Source of the DNA: Telmatospirillum siberiense
GTDB taxonomy: Bacteria; Pseudomonadota; Alphaproteobacteria; Rhodospirillales; Magnetospirillaceae
Direction of reading: 5' to 3'
Length of the DNA: 64,000 bases
NCBI RefSeq assembly: GCF_002845745.1
Contig: NZ_PIUM01000002.1
Span: 248,001-312,000, forward strand
Under the pieces are notes generated by a model. It ran no database searches. It had not been told where the DNA came from and saw nothing but the letters and a program-made list of their open reading frames with translations. Positions 51,655 to 60,932 of the stretch are shown here, in pieces; the stretch's first letter is position 1, and each line of letters starts with the position of its first letter. Made by a program: the position numbers and the translations under genes.

Positions 51655-52011
51655 TCAGAGCCCGTTGTGGGTTTCCGCCGCGGCCGAGACGATGATGTCT
51701 CCGAATTCCCTCAGGAAGACCGATCCTTTGACGGTGCGCTGGATCAGCACGCTGCGGCGGTCCGTCTCGTCGACCTTGCGACGGATCAGGCCATATTCGC
51801 TCAGACGGTCGAGGGCGCGGGTGATGGCGGGTTTGGAGATGTTAAGGGCCGTTGCCAGCCCGCGCACCGTGTGTGGCGGCGGGGTCAGGTAAACCGTCAA
51901 TAGCAAAGCCATCTGGCGGGCCGATAAGTCGGGCGCCTCGCGGCGCACGCTCTCAACGATTGCACCGCGCCAGAGGTCGAGAGCTTGAACTGCCTTGAGG
52001 TCGACGCCCAT
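51655..52011 (-). CDS. MarR-family winged-helix regulator
   Basis: A 118-residue DNA-binding protein. The winged HTH is PHTVRGLATALNISKPAITR then ALDRLSEYGLIRRKVDETDR with wing SVLIQRTVKG. It is shorter than usual MarR proteins, missing much of the C-terminal dimerisation helix. ATG 52011. It lies 58 bases downstream of an M17 aminopeptidase gene on the same strand, possibly co-transcribed; its target is unknown. Confidence 0.85.
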   Translation of the reverse strand: MGVDLKAVQALDLWRGAIVESVRREAPDLSARQMALLLTVYLTPPPHTVRGLATALNISKPAITRALDRLSEYGLIRRKVDETDRRSVLIQRTVKGSVFLREFGDIIVSAAAETHNGL

Positions 52012-52069
52012 GATCCATCCGTTTCATTCCGCGCACGAAATTAGCCGAGCCTTGCTTCGGCGGCAATCC

Positions 52070-53449
52070 TCATGACGGGTATCTTTGCGCTATCAATCGA
52101 TATAAAGCGCGAATTGCCATCGCCTCGCCGCCTTCCGGGCGTCCCGGCCGGGCCGATGGGTTCCAGGCGAAGATATCGAAGTGGACCCAGGAGGTCCCCG
52201 GCGAGACGAATTCCTGCAGGAACAGCGCCGCCGTGACGGCTCCGGCGTAGGGGCTGTCGGGGGCGTTGTTGATATCGGCGACCTTGCTGTCGAGCAGGCG
52301 GCGGTAGCTCTTCCACAAAGGCAGGCGCCAGACGGGATCATGTTCGGCTTCGGCGGCGGCCAGAATGGCGGCGGCCAGATCGTCGTCCGGGGTGAACATC
52401 GCCGGCAGATCGGGGCCCAGGGCGGTGCGCGCCGCGCCGGTCAGGGTTGCCAGGTCGATCAGCAGGTCGGGTTTCTCGCTATCGGCCTCGGCCAGGGCGT
52501 CGGCCAGGACCAGGCGGCCTTCGGCGTCGGTGTTGCCGATTTCGACCGACAGGCCCTTGCGCGACGTCAAGATGTCCGAGGGGCGGAAGGCGCTTCCCGA
52601 AACGGCGTTCTCGACCGCCGGAACGAGAACACGCAGGCGGACCGGGATTTTTGCCGCGATGATCATGGCGGCCAATCCAAGGACATGGGCGGCCCCCCCC
52701 ATGTCCTTCTTCATCAGCTTCATGCCGGAGGCGGTCTTCAGGTCGAGGCCGCCGCTGTCGAAACAGACGCCTTTCCCCACCAGGGTCACCTTGGGGGCGA
52801 GAGCCTCGCCCCATCGCAGATCGAGGAGGCGCGGCGGCCGGGACGACGCGCGGCCGACCGCGTGGATCAGCGGATAGTTCCGCTCAAGCAACTCGTCGCC
52901 GATGATGCTGGAGAGGCTGGCTCCCGTCCGTTCGGCCAGCAGGGCGGCGGCCTGGTTCAGTTCCTCGGGCCCCATGTCGGAAGAGGGCGTGTTGACCAGG
53001 TCGCGGACCAGGCGCACCGCCTCGACGGTGCTGGCGACCTCGGCCCGGTGGGCGTTTTGCGGCCAGACCAGGCGGGGACACTCCGGCGGCTTCCGGTCCA
53101 GATAGCGGGAAAATTGATAGCCGGCCAACGCCCAGGCCAGTGCCGCCCAGTCGGCGGACGCCGGGGTGAGCGGCGGTTCGATGCGATAGACGCCCTTGGG
53201 CAATTTGACCGGCAGGTGGGCCCAGCACCAAGGGTCCCCCTCATCCCAGCCGAACAGCACACGCTCGACGCCGCCCGACGCGCCGGGCAATAGGCAGATG
53301 GTTCCGGCCTCGGCGGTAAAGCCGGTGGTTTCGACCCAGCGGCGTTCGGCTTCGGTTCGGCCCTCCATCCACGATTTCCAGGTCTCGCGGGTTAGCGGCA
53401 CGATGGGCAGCGCCGCCGTCGTTTCTTCTTCGCACAGTTGGTCCGGCAC
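52070..53449 (-). CDS. Leucyl aminopeptidase (M17 family)
   Basis: A 459-residue cytosolic metallo-aminopeptidase. The active-site core is complete: VGKGVCFDSGGLDLKTASGM, KKDMGGAAHVLG, VPAVENAVSGSAFRPSDIL and the family signature NTDAEGRLVLADAL. The C-terminus has the SPGTSWVHFDIFAWNP region. The N-terminal domain is short, as in PepA-like alphaproteobacterial proteins. Start GTG 53449 with GGAG six bases upstream is preferred to GTG 53461. It trims N-terminal residues from peptides. Confidence 0.94.
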   Translation of the reverse strand: MPDQLCEEETTAALPIVPLTRETWKSWMEGRTEAERRWVETTGFTAEAGTICLLPGASGGVERVLFGWDEGDPWCWAHLPVKLPKGVYRIEPPLTPASADWAALAWALAGYQFSRYLDRKPPECPRLVWPQNAHRAEVASTVEAVRLVRDLVNTPSSDMGPEELNQAAALLAERTGASLSSIIGDELLERNYPLIHAVGRASSRPPRLLDLRWGEALAPKVTLVGKGVCFDSGGLDLKTASGMKLMKKDMGGAAHVLGLAAMIIAAKIPVRLRVLVPAVENAVSGSAFRPSDILTSRKGLSVEIGNTDAEGRLVLADALAEADSEKPDLLIDLATLTGAARTALGPDLPAMFTPDDDLAAAILAAAEAEHDPVWRLPLWKSYRRLLDSKVADINNAPDSPYAGAVTAALFLQEFVSPGTSWVHFDIFAWNPSARPGRPEGGEAMAIRALYRLIAQRYPS

Positions 53450-53663
53450 GGTTCGCTCCACCTATGATCGGGATAACCGACAGAATGGCCAAAACTGGGA
53501 GGCAAGGGAAGGGGGCGCGCCGAAAGATCGATCATCGAAACGCATGGGTGGGTTGCGGTGCGGGAACCGGGGCGTCCACTTTCGTCTCCCCCGCTCCCGG
53601 CACTCTTGCCGAGCGGGACGGCGTCGCTATGATGCTCGCTCCAATGCCTGGAAGGGGAACATC

Positions 53664-54293
53664 ATGGGCAATCTTGTTCTTGTCATCGGCACCAGAAGCT
53701 GGTCGTCCTGGTCGCTTCGTCCCTGGCTGGCCCTCAAGCAGGCCGGGTTGCCTTTCGAAGAGGTGAGGATCCGTCTGCGCCGCCCGGAAAGCCGGACGGA
53801 GATCCTTGCCCATTCGCCAAGCGGCAAGGTGCCGGTTTTGAAGGACGGCGGACTCGTCATATGGGATTCTCTGGCCATCTGCGAATATGTCGCCGAAATC
53901 GCCTGCGCCGTGCCCCTGTGGCCCGAGAACAAGGGGGCGCGGGCCGTGGCGCGGTCGGCTTGCGCCGAGATGCATTCGGGGTTTCCGGCCCTGCGCGAGC
54001 ATCTGTCGATGGATGTCACGCAGAGCTTGCCGTTGCCCGAACTGCCGCCCGAGGCCGTGGCCGACGTGGCGCGGGTGCAGGCGCTGTGGAACGATTGTCG
54101 CAGCCGTTTCGGGGCCGGGGGCCCCTTCCTGTTCGGCCGCTGGTCGATCGCCGATGCGATGTATGCTCCGGTGGTGACCAGGTTCCATACCTATGGCGTC
54201 CCGCTCGATGCGGTCAGCACCGCCTATGTCGAAGCCGTCCTCGCCCTGCCGGCCCTGCAGGAATGGGTCGACGCCGCCAAAAGGGAAGCTTAA
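53664..54293 (+). CDS. Glutathione S-transferase family protein
   Basis: A 209-residue cytosolic GST. The thioredoxin-like N-terminal domain has LVIGTRSWSSWSLRPWLALK (Ser in the catalytic position) and the GSH-binding SPSGKVPVLKDGGLVIWDSL. The alpha-helical C-terminal domain includes FLFGRWSIADAMYAPVVTRF with the N-capping Asp. Start ATG 53664 has AAGGGG seven bases upstream. It stands alone between the aminopeptidase and a TAXI gene; its substrate is unknown. Confidence 0.93.
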   Translation: MGNLVLVIGTRSWSSWSLRPWLALKQAGLPFEEVRIRLRRPESRTEILAHSPSGKVPVLKDGGLVIWDSLAICEYVAEIACAVPLWPENKGARAVARSACAEMHSGFPALREHLSMDVTQSLPLPELPPEAVADVARVQALWNDCRSRFGAGGPFLFGRWSIADAMYAPVVTRFHTYGVPLDAVSTAYVEAVLALPALQEWVDAAKREA

Positions 54294-54310
54294 GTGCCAG
54301 TGAATCAACA

Positions 54311-54410
54311 GGCACTGAGCCCGAGCGGCGTTTGAGTCCGCCTTAAGCGGAGCGCAGGCGTCATATGGAATCTTTAAGGTTTGGAGCGATAATTTCGCGA
54401 CAAGCCCTAA
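54311..54410. repeat. Dispersed repeat family B, single unit
   Basis: GCCCGAGCGGCGTTTGAGTC, GGCGTCATATGGAATCTTTA and TTTGGAGCGATAATTTCGCG align with the units at 29264-29445 and 27888-27946. It lies between the convergent GST and TAXI genes and nearly touches the TAXI stop. Confidence 0.8.
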
Positions 54411-54417
54411 GCGGGTT

Positions 54418-55467
54418 TCACGGAAAGAGGCCTTTCACCCGATAATATCGCTCGGCGCCGGCATGCAGGGGCGCCCCCAGGCCGAAAAGCGCGGTGGAGA
54501 GTTTGATCTTGCCCGCCTGCGACAGACTTTCGGCCAGAAGGGCCGTGGTGGCCGGGTGCCACAGGGCCCGGGTCATGTTTTCGACGAGGGCGTCGGGCAC
54601 ATCGGATGCGGTCACCAGGCTGATGTCCAGTTGCACCGTCGCCACGTCGTCCGGCACTCCTTCGTAAAGGCCGCCTGGGATATGCGATGAGGCGAGCAGG
54701 GGATTGGCTTTCATAAGACGTTCCGAGCCTGCTCCATCGATCGGAACCAACCGGATGGGCATGCGCCTCGACAATTCCGTCACCGTGGGAACGGGTGCCC
54801 GGTCGATGACGAAAAAAGCGTCGAGGGTCCCTGCCGTCATGGCGTCGGAGGCCAGTGCCGAACGCAGGAACTGCGCCCCGACATCGCTTTCCTTGATCTT
54901 CCAGGCGGCGAGAAACTGACGGGCATGGAGCAGGGTGCCCGACCCCGCCTCGCCCAGGGAGACGCGTTTTCCCTTGAGATCTTCCGGGCCCTTGATCCGG
55001 GCTTCGGCGCGAGCCACGAGATGCAACTGGCTGGGATAAAGATTGGCGATGGAGCGGAGGGTGACCACCGGTTGCCCCTGAAAGGGCGGCTGTCCCCGGA
55101 CCGCCCATGAGACCACGTCGCTTTGAACCAGCGCGGCGTCCAACCGGCCGTCGCGGATCGCCTCGATATTGGCGAGGCTGCCGCTGGTGACGCTGGCCAC
55201 GGCGATCAGGTTGGGCACGCCGCAACTGCCGCCTTTCTCGCAAGGCGGGGCGCCGGGAGGGTTGCTGAGGGCGCTGGCGATCAGCCCCCCCACCGGGAAA
55301 TAGCTTTCTCCCGGCGGACCGGTGCCGATCCGCAGATAGCGGAGATCCTCGGCCCAGGCGGCCGAACCCATCGCGGCGAGAAGAATGGCCGGCAGGGCGA
55401 GCAGAAGCGCGATACAGGCAATACCTATATCGCGGCAGATGTCCCGCCGGTGGCCATTGTCAATCAT
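54418..55467 (-). CDS. TAXI-family TRAP transporter solute-binding protein
   Basis: A 349-residue exported binding protein. A long signal peptide ends near GSAAWA before EDLRYLRIGTG. The TAXI signature IGTGPPGESYFPVGGLIASA is followed by VASVTSGSLANIEAIRDGRLDAALVQSD, PSQLHLVARAEA and GKRVSLGEAGSGTLLHARQF. A pair of cysteines (PPCEKGGSCG) may form a disulfide. No TRAP membrane (QM) genes are adjacent, so it is an orphan component or acts as a sensor ligand-binder. It is divergent from the hyf cluster. Confidence 0.9.
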   Translation of the reverse strand: MIDNGHRRDICRDIGIACIALLLALPAILLAAMGSAAWAEDLRYLRIGTGPPGESYFPVGGLIASALSNPPGAPPCEKGGSCGVPNLIAVASVTSGSLANIEAIRDGRLDAALVQSDVVSWAVRGQPPFQGQPVVTLRSIANLYPSQLHLVARAEARIKGPEDLKGKRVSLGEAGSGTLLHARQFLAAWKIKESDVGAQFLRSALASDAMTAGTLDAFFVIDRAPVPTVTELSRRMPIRLVPIDGAGSERLMKANPLLASSHIPGGLYEGVPDDVATVQLDISLVTASDVPDALVENMTRALWHPATTALLAESLSQAGKIKLSTALFGLGAPLHAGAERYYRVKGLFP

Positions 55468-55791
55468 AAATTGAATCCCGTCCCACCTTCTCAGTTAATG
55501 ACAAGCGCCGCCGGTTGGCAACCGTCAGCGTGCGAAGGGGCGCGAAAGTCCTGATCTTCCCGGATTTGGGGGATGTCCAAGCGCCTTGCACCCCATCCTT
55601 AGGGTGATATGATCTAATTTCTGGCTGATCCTTCCTTCGGTTGTCTCTCATGGAGCGAACCTCTCCCGGTCTGCTGCAGAGGGGGGTGGAGTCGGCTTTT
55701 CGTTCCGGTGACGGTTGCCGGAATGCCTCCGGAGGTGACCAATAGTGCATGTTTCGCCGGCTTCCGTTGAAACCGAGCCAAAGGTTCTTCC
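55468..55791. other. Divergent spacer between the TAXI gene and the hyf cluster
   Basis: A 324-bp gene-free region that should hold the hyf promoter and the TAXI promoter. Small inverted repeats are CACCC/GGGTG (55589-55606), TTCCGG/CCGGAA (55703-55723) and the palindrome CCTCCGGAGG (55726-55735). No convincing sigma-54 or sigma-70 promoter could be fixed. Confidence 0.5.
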
Positions 55792-57798
55792 ATGATCATC
55801 GGGTCCGCCCTGGCCGGCCTTCTGCTGCTCGGTCTTTGCGCCATTCTCCTTCACCGGCTGACGCGCGTGCACGAACTGATCTATGCCGGCTGTCTGGTGG
55901 CGACCGTGGTCCTGGTCGGCGACGGCCTCTGGCATATCGTCCAGTCCGGTCACGAGGAGGTCCCCTCGGTCGTGCTGCCTTTCGGTCTGCCCTGGCTGCA
56001 CGCCCATTTCCGTCTCGACAGCCTGTCCGCCTTTTTCCTGGTGGCGATCAATTTTCCGGCGGCGCTGGCCAGCCTGTTCGGCATCGGTTACGGCGGGCAT
56101 GTCCCGCACCCCGGTCGCGTGACCCCGCTGTTCCCGCTTTTCCTGTTCGGCATGAACGGCGTTCTGATCGCCGACGACGCCTTCGTCTTTCTGGTGTCCT
56201 GGGAATTCATGTCGCTGTCGTCCTGGCTGCTGGTGCTTTCCGATCATACCAACGAGGAAGCGCGCAAGGCCGCGATGGTCTATCTGGTGATGGCGGTGTT
56301 CGGCACCTTCTGCCTTTTGCCCGCCTTCGGCCTGCTGGCCGGTTCCGGCGGCGCCTACACCTTCGCCGCCATGCGCGCCGCCCATCTGCCGGCCCTGGCC
56401 GGCAGTCTGGTGGTGTTGCTGGCCCTGCTGGGGACCGGTTCGAAGGCCGGCCTCGTCCCTTTGCATGTTTGGCTGCCCCTGGCCCATCCCGCCGCCCCCA
56501 GTCACGTTTCCGCCCTGATGTCGGGTGTGATGACCAAGGTCGCCATCTACGGTCTGATCCGCATCCTTTATGACCTGCGGGGCGATGTCGGATGGCAGTG
56601 GGGGTTCGTCCTGATGGTGGTGGGGGCCGTTTCGGCGGCGATGGGCGTGCTTTACGCGCTGATGCAGCGGGATTTGAAGACGCTGCTCGCCTATTCGACG
56701 GTCGAGAACGTCGGCATCATCTTCATCGCGCTGGGATTGGCCCTCGCCTTCCGCGACCATGGGGAGCTCGCGCTGTCCGCCCTGTCGCTGGTGGCAGCAC
56801 TTTACCACGTGGTCAACCATGCCCTGTTCAAAACCCTGCTGTTCCTTGGGGCGGGGGCCATTCTCCAGGCGACCGGCGAGCGCAATCTCGACAGGTTGGG
56901 CGGTCTGCTGAACAGGATGCCGATAACCGGTTTCACCTTCCTGATCGGCGCCTGCGCCATTTCCGCCCTGCCGCCGCTGAACGGCTTCGTCTCGGAATGG
57001 CTGGTCTTCCAGAGCCTGTTCAAGGGACCGACGGTGGCCCATTGGGCCATGCGCTTCGGCGTTCCGGTGGTCGGCGTCGCCATGGCCCTGGCCGCGGCCT
57101 TCGCCGCGACCTGCTTCGTGCGCGCTTTCGGCATCGCGTTTCTTGGCCGTCCCCGCACGCCCGAGGCCCGGCATGCCCGCGAAGTTCCCTTGAGCATGCA
57201 AGTGGCCATGGCCGTCCCGGCCTTCTTCTGCCTTTGCCTCGGCGTCTTTCCGGTGACGGTGACCTCCGGCATCGCCACGGCGGTCGAGCCCCTGGTGAGG
57301 GTCAAGCTTCCGGCCGCCATGCTTGGGTGGCCCTGGCTGTCGCCGGTCAGTCTGACGGCGGGATCCTATTCGGCGACCATGGTGTTGCTGACCGGCGCCG
57401 CCCTGATGGTCACCACCTTGCTGGTCGTCCATCATTTCGGCACGCGCAAGATCAGGCGCTTCCCCCTCTGGGATTGCGGCCATCCCGAGGATATCGTCAA
57501 CGCTCAATATTCGGCCGACAGTTTCGCCCAGCCCCTGCGCCGCGTGTTCGGCAGCGTGGTGTTCCGGGCCCGGGAGGAGGTGGAGATGCCTCCGCCCGGC
57601 GAAATGGTCCCGGCGAGGTTCTCGGTCACAATGATCGATCCGGTGTGGACCGGCCTCTATCTCCGCATCGTCAGGATCGTCGATGCCATCGCCGACCGGG
57701 TCAATGTCCTGCAGTTCCTCACCGTCCGGCGCTATCTGCTGATGATGTTCCTGACGTTGGTGCTTCTCCTTCTCGTCGTCGCGGTGCGCCAGCAATGA
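55792..57798 (+). CDS. hyfB: Hydrogenase-4/Ehr-type antiporter-like membrane subunit HyfB
   Basis: A 668-residue subunit of a hydrogenase-4-like membrane complex. The pump core has FLVSWEFMSLSSWLLVLSDH (Glu), GSKAGLVPLHVWLPLAHPAA (Lys), YSTVENVGIIFIALG and HALFKTLLFLGAGAI. Beyond about residue 480 follow the HyfB/HycC-specific FPLWDCGHPEDIVNAQYSAD segment and a terminal membrane helix. ATG 55792 has AAAGG seven bases upstream. It overlaps hyfC by four bases (ATGA). Confidence 0.95.
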   Translation: MIIGSALAGLLLLGLCAILLHRLTRVHELIYAGCLVATVVLVGDGLWHIVQSGHEEVPSVVLPFGLPWLHAHFRLDSLSAFFLVAINFPAALASLFGIGYGGHVPHPGRVTPLFPLFLFGMNGVLIADDAFVFLVSWEFMSLSSWLLVLSDHTNEEARKAAMVYLVMAVFGTFCLLPAFGLLAGSGGAYTFAAMRAAHLPALAGSLVVLLALLGTGSKAGLVPLHVWLPLAHPAAPSHVSALMSGVMTKVAIYGLIRILYDLRGDVGWQWGFVLMVVGAVSAAMGVLYALMQRDLKTLLAYSTVENVGIIFIALGLALAFRDHGELALSALSLVAALYHVVNHALFKTLLFLGAGAILQATGERNLDRLGGLLNRMPITGFTFLIGACAISALPPLNGFVSEWLVFQSLFKGPTVAHWAMRFGVPVVGVAMALAAAFAATCFVRAFGIAFLGRPRTPEARHAREVPLSMQVAMAVPAFFCLCLGVFPVTVTSGIATAVEPLVRVKLPAAMLGWPWLSPVSLTAGSYSATMVLLTGAALMVTTLLVVHHFGTRKIRRFPLWDCGHPEDIVNAQYSADSFAQPLRRVFGSVVFRAREEVEMPPPGEMVPARFSVTMIDPVWTGLYLRIVRIVDAIADRVNVLQFLTVRRYLLMMFLTLVLLLLVVAVRQQ

Positions 57799-58742
57799 TC
57801 TCCTTCCTCTTCGGCGTCTTTCATACAGGGTTGGTGCTTGCGGCGGCGCCGCTCGTCATGGGAATCGTCCGCCTGACCAAGGCGCGCCTGCAGGGCCGGC
57901 GGGGGGCGTCGGTGCTGCAGCCCTACCGCGATCTGTGGCGACTGCTGCAAAAGGAATCGGTGGTGGCGGACTCGGCCTCCTGGCTGTTTCGCATCGCCCC
58001 TTATCTGGTGTTCGTTTCGGTCTGGCTGGCGGCGACCATCATGCCGACCTTCACCACCGACATGCTGCTGACGCCGGCGGCCGATTTGATCGCCCTGGTG
58101 GCGCTTCTCGGCACGGCGCGCTTTTTCACGGCGTTGGCCGGACTCGACGCCGGCACGGCCTTCGGCGGGTTGGGGTCGAGCCGCGAGATGTTCGTCGCCT
58201 CGATCGGCGAGCCGGCCATGCTGATGGTGATTTTCAGCCTGTCGCTGCTGACCCACACCACGTCGCCGGCCCAGATGGCCGCCTACGTGATGAGCGGGCA
58301 TGTCGGCATCGAGGTGTCGGCGGGATTGGCCCTGGCCGCCATGGTGATGGTCGCCATCGCCGAAAATGGCCGCATTCCGATCGACAATCCCACCACGCAT
58401 CTCGAACTGACGATGATCCACGAGGCCATGGTGCTGGAATATTCCGGCCGTCATCTGGCCTTGCTCGAAGCGGCGGCCATGGTCCGTCTGCTTCTCTTCA
58501 TGTCGATCATTTCCTGCCTGTTCTTCCCGTGGGGCATCGCCGGTCCCGACAGCGGCCTGCTGGAGGTGCTGTGGGGACTGGCCGCCTGGGCTCTCAAGGT
58601 CGGGCTGCTGGCCGTGGTGCTCGGTTATTTCGAGACCATGCTGGCCAAGATGCGGGTCTTCCTCATTGCCGATTTCCTGGGTGGCGCATTGTTGCTGGCC
58701 TTGCTGGCGACGATCTTTCTTTACGTGTCGGAGGCCGTGTGA
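57795..58742 (+). CDS. hyfC: Hydrogenase-4/Ehr-type NuoH-like subunit HyfC
   Basis: A 315-residue membrane subunit related to NuoH and HycD, linking the peripheral and membrane arms. Conserved pieces are RLTKARLQGRRGASVLQPYR, AENGRIPIDNPTTHLELTMI and HEAMVLEYSGRHLAL. It begins within the hyfB stop and ends within the hyfE start (GTGTGA), so translation is coupled across the cluster. Confidence 0.95.
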   Translation: MISFLFGVFHTGLVLAAAPLVMGIVRLTKARLQGRRGASVLQPYRDLWRLLQKESVVADSASWLFRIAPYLVFVSVWLAATIMPTFTTDMLLTPAADLIALVALLGTARFFTALAGLDAGTAFGGLGSSREMFVASIGEPAMLMVIFSLSLLTHTTSPAQMAAYVMSGHVGIEVSAGLALAAMVMVAIAENGRIPIDNPTTHLELTMIHEAMVLEYSGRHLALLEAAAMVRLLLFMSIISCLFFPWGIAGPDSGLLEVLWGLAAWALKVGLLAVVLGYFETMLAKMRVFLIADFLGGALLLALLATIFLYVSEAV

Positions 58743-59428
58743 TCAGCGTGCAACAACTCCCGTCCCTGGAGCGCTATGCCTATGACATGGCGCATCTGAT
58801 CGGCGCGGTCATCCTGATGATGAGTTTCGGCCTGCTTTATCAGCGGCGCATGACGGCGGTGATCCGCACCTATTCGTTCCAGGCCATGGTGCTCGCCCTG
58901 GCGGCGGCCTGGCAGGCTTTCGTCCAGGAGGCCCCGCATCTCTACGTGTCGGCGCTGATCGCTCTGCTCTTCAAAGGCGTCGCCGTGCCCTTCGCGCTCG
59001 ATTGGCTGGTCCGGCGCCTAGGGATCCACCGTACCGTCGAAACGGCACTCGGCATCGGGCCGACGATGATCGCGGGCGTCGCCCTGGTCGCGCTTTCGAT
59101 CGTCCTGGTCCTGCCGGTTACCGCCTCGGCGGCCGCGATGACCCGGGAAAATCTGGCGCTGGCCATGTCGGTGGTGCTGCTGGGCCTGTTGATGATGATC
59201 ACCCGGCGCAATGCCGTAACCCAGGTGGTGGGTTTCATGTCGCTGGAGAACGGCTTGATCCTGGCCGCCGTCGGCGCCAAAGGCATGCCCCTGGTGGTCG
59301 AAATCAGCGTCGCCTTTTCGGTACTGGTCGCCATGGCCCTGTTCGGCATCTTCTTTTTCCGGATCCGCGAACGCTTCGACAGCCTGGACGTCGCTTATCT
59401 CGAGACGTTCCGGGGAGAGCGCCGATGA
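58739..59428 (+). CDS. hyfE: Hydrogenase-4/Ehr-type membrane subunit HyfE
   Basis: A 229-residue subunit with about seven helices, partly NuoK-like. The segments SALIALLFKGVAVPFALDWL and VVGFMSLENGLILAAVGAKG (NuoK-type Glu) are typical of HyfE. Start GTG 58739 overlaps the hyfC stop by four bases, with GGAGG four bases upstream. The gene runs straight into hyfF (ATGATG). Confidence 0.93.
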   Translation: MISVQQLPSLERYAYDMAHLIGAVILMMSFGLLYQRRMTAVIRTYSFQAMVLALAAAWQAFVQEAPHLYVSALIALLFKGVAVPFALDWLVRRLGIHRTVETALGIGPTMIAGVALVALSIVLVLPVTASAAAMTRENLALAMSVVLLGLLMMITRRNAVTQVVGFMSLENGLILAAVGAKGMPLVVEISVAFSVLVAMALFGIFFFRIRERFDSLDVAYLETFRGERR

Positions 59429-60927
59429 TGGGATCCCTGGCATCCCTCTTGCCGCTTGAGGTCCACAATCCCCTGTTCTGGGTGCTCGGCACGCCATTGG
59501 TCGGCGCCGGTCTGCTGGCGTGCATTCCCGATTGGCGGCAGGCGGCGTGGCTCAATGTGGCGATTTCCGCGGCGGCGCTGGGGGGCGCCATCGGTCTGCT
59601 GTATGTCCGGCCGGCCGAGACGGTGCTGTTCTTCATCGACGACTTCAACATCTATCTGGTGGTGCTGACCGCCTTCGTCGGTTTTACCACCGCCTTGTTC
59701 TCGGCCTCCTATATCGGTCGGGAAAGCAAGACGCGCCGGCTCACGTCCCAGCATTTGCGCTTCTATCACTCGATGTATCAGGCCTTCATGTTCACCATGC
59801 TGCTGGCCCTCTCGGCCAACAATATCGGTGTCCTGTGGGTGGCGGTGGAGGCGGCGACCCTGACCACCGTGCTGATGGTCAGCCTTTACCGGACCCGCGA
59901 GGCGATCGAGGCGGCGTGGAAATATTTCATCCTGTGCAGCGTCGGCATCGGCCTGGCCCTGTTCGGCACCATCCTGGTCTATCTGGCCGCCCAGCCGGTG
60001 ATGGGCGACGGCGCGCTGGCCATGGCCTGGGCCCAGATGATCAAGCGTGCCGGCGCCTTCCAGCCCGAGCTGATGAACCTCGCCTTCGTCTTCCTGCTGG
60101 TCGGGTACGGCACCAAGGTCGGTCTGGCGCCGTTGCACGCCTGGTTGCCCGACGCCCACGCGGAAGGGCCGACGCCGATTTCGGCGGTGTTGTCCGGCTT
60201 GCTGCTCAATGTGGCCCTGTATGCCCTGCTGCGCTTCAAGATGCTGATCAATGCCAACGAGCATGCCCTGCAACCGGGGCCCTTGATGATCGGCATGGGG
60301 TGCAGTTCGATCTTCGTCGCCTCCTTCATGCTGTACCGGCGCGGCGACATCAAACGCCTGTTCGCCTACAGCTCGATCGAGCATATGGGCATCATCACCT
60401 TCGCCTTCGGCATGGGGGGCGGTCTGGCCAACTTCGCCGGCCTTCTGCACATGACCATGCACAGCCTGGTCAAATCGGCGATCTTTTTCGCCGTCGGCCT
60501 CATCACCCAGGCGACGGGCACCAAGCGGATCGCCGACATCCGGGGCCTGACGGTCAGCCATCCCTTCCTCGGCTGGGCCTTCGTGATCGGTGTGCTGGCC
60601 ATCGCCGGCCTGCCGCCGATGGGCATCTTCATGAGCGAGTTCCTGGTGATCAGCTCGACCTTCGCCCGCAACGCCTGGCTGGCCGTGCCGGTGATGATCG
60701 GCCTGCTGGTCACCTTCGGCGCCCTGATCCTCCGTCTTCAGGGAATGGCTTTCGGCGAGCCCGGCCATCTGGCTGCCGACAGCGAGCGGACGCATCAGGG
60801 TTGGTTCATGCATTCCCTCGGAGTCGTTCCCCTGGTTGCCCATCTGACGCTGGCGCTGGTTGCCGGCGTCTATCTACCCGATGAACTGGTGACCTGGTTC
60901 AAGGTCGTCGCGAAACTGCTGGGATAG
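59425..60927 (+). CDS. hyfF: Hydrogenase-4/Ehr-type antiporter-like subunit HyfF
   Basis: A 500-residue pump subunit. Key residues are in LWVAVEAATLTTVLMVSLYR (Glu), GTKVGLAPLHAWLPDAHAEG (Lys), YSSIEHMGIITFAFGMGG and MTMHSLVKSAIFFAVGLI. It is the second antiporter-like subunit of the cluster after HyfB; a HyfD-type third one is absent. Start ATG 59425 overlaps the hyfE stop; GGGGAGAG lies upstream. Confidence 0.95.
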   Translation: MMGSLASLLPLEVHNPLFWVLGTPLVGAGLLACIPDWRQAAWLNVAISAAALGGAIGLLYVRPAETVLFFIDDFNIYLVVLTAFVGFTTALFSASYIGRESKTRRLTSQHLRFYHSMYQAFMFTMLLALSANNIGVLWVAVEAATLTTVLMVSLYRTREAIEAAWKYFILCSVGIGLALFGTILVYLAAQPVMGDGALAMAWAQMIKRAGAFQPELMNLAFVFLLVGYGTKVGLAPLHAWLPDAHAEGPTPISAVLSGLLLNVALYALLRFKMLINANEHALQPGPLMIGMGCSSIFVASFMLYRRGDIKRLFAYSSIEHMGIITFAFGMGGGLANFAGLLHMTMHSLVKSAIFFAVGLITQATGTKRIADIRGLTVSHPFLGWAFVIGVLAIAGLPPMGIFMSEFLVISSTFARNAWLAVPVMIGLLVTFGALILRLQGMAFGEPGHLAADSERTHQGWFMHSLGVVPLVAHLTLALVAGVYLPDELVTWFKVVAKLLG

Positions 60928-60932
60928 CGGCC

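Noticed and set aside
55565-55595. Possible sigma-54 promoter upstream of hyfB
   Set aside because: GG and GC pairs occur near the right distance, but the TGGCAC and TTGC boxes are not matched.
55648-57795. 715-codon minus-strand frame opposite hyfB
   Set aside because: Mirror of a conserved antiporter-like gene; low-complexity His/Gln/Gly composition and no start context.
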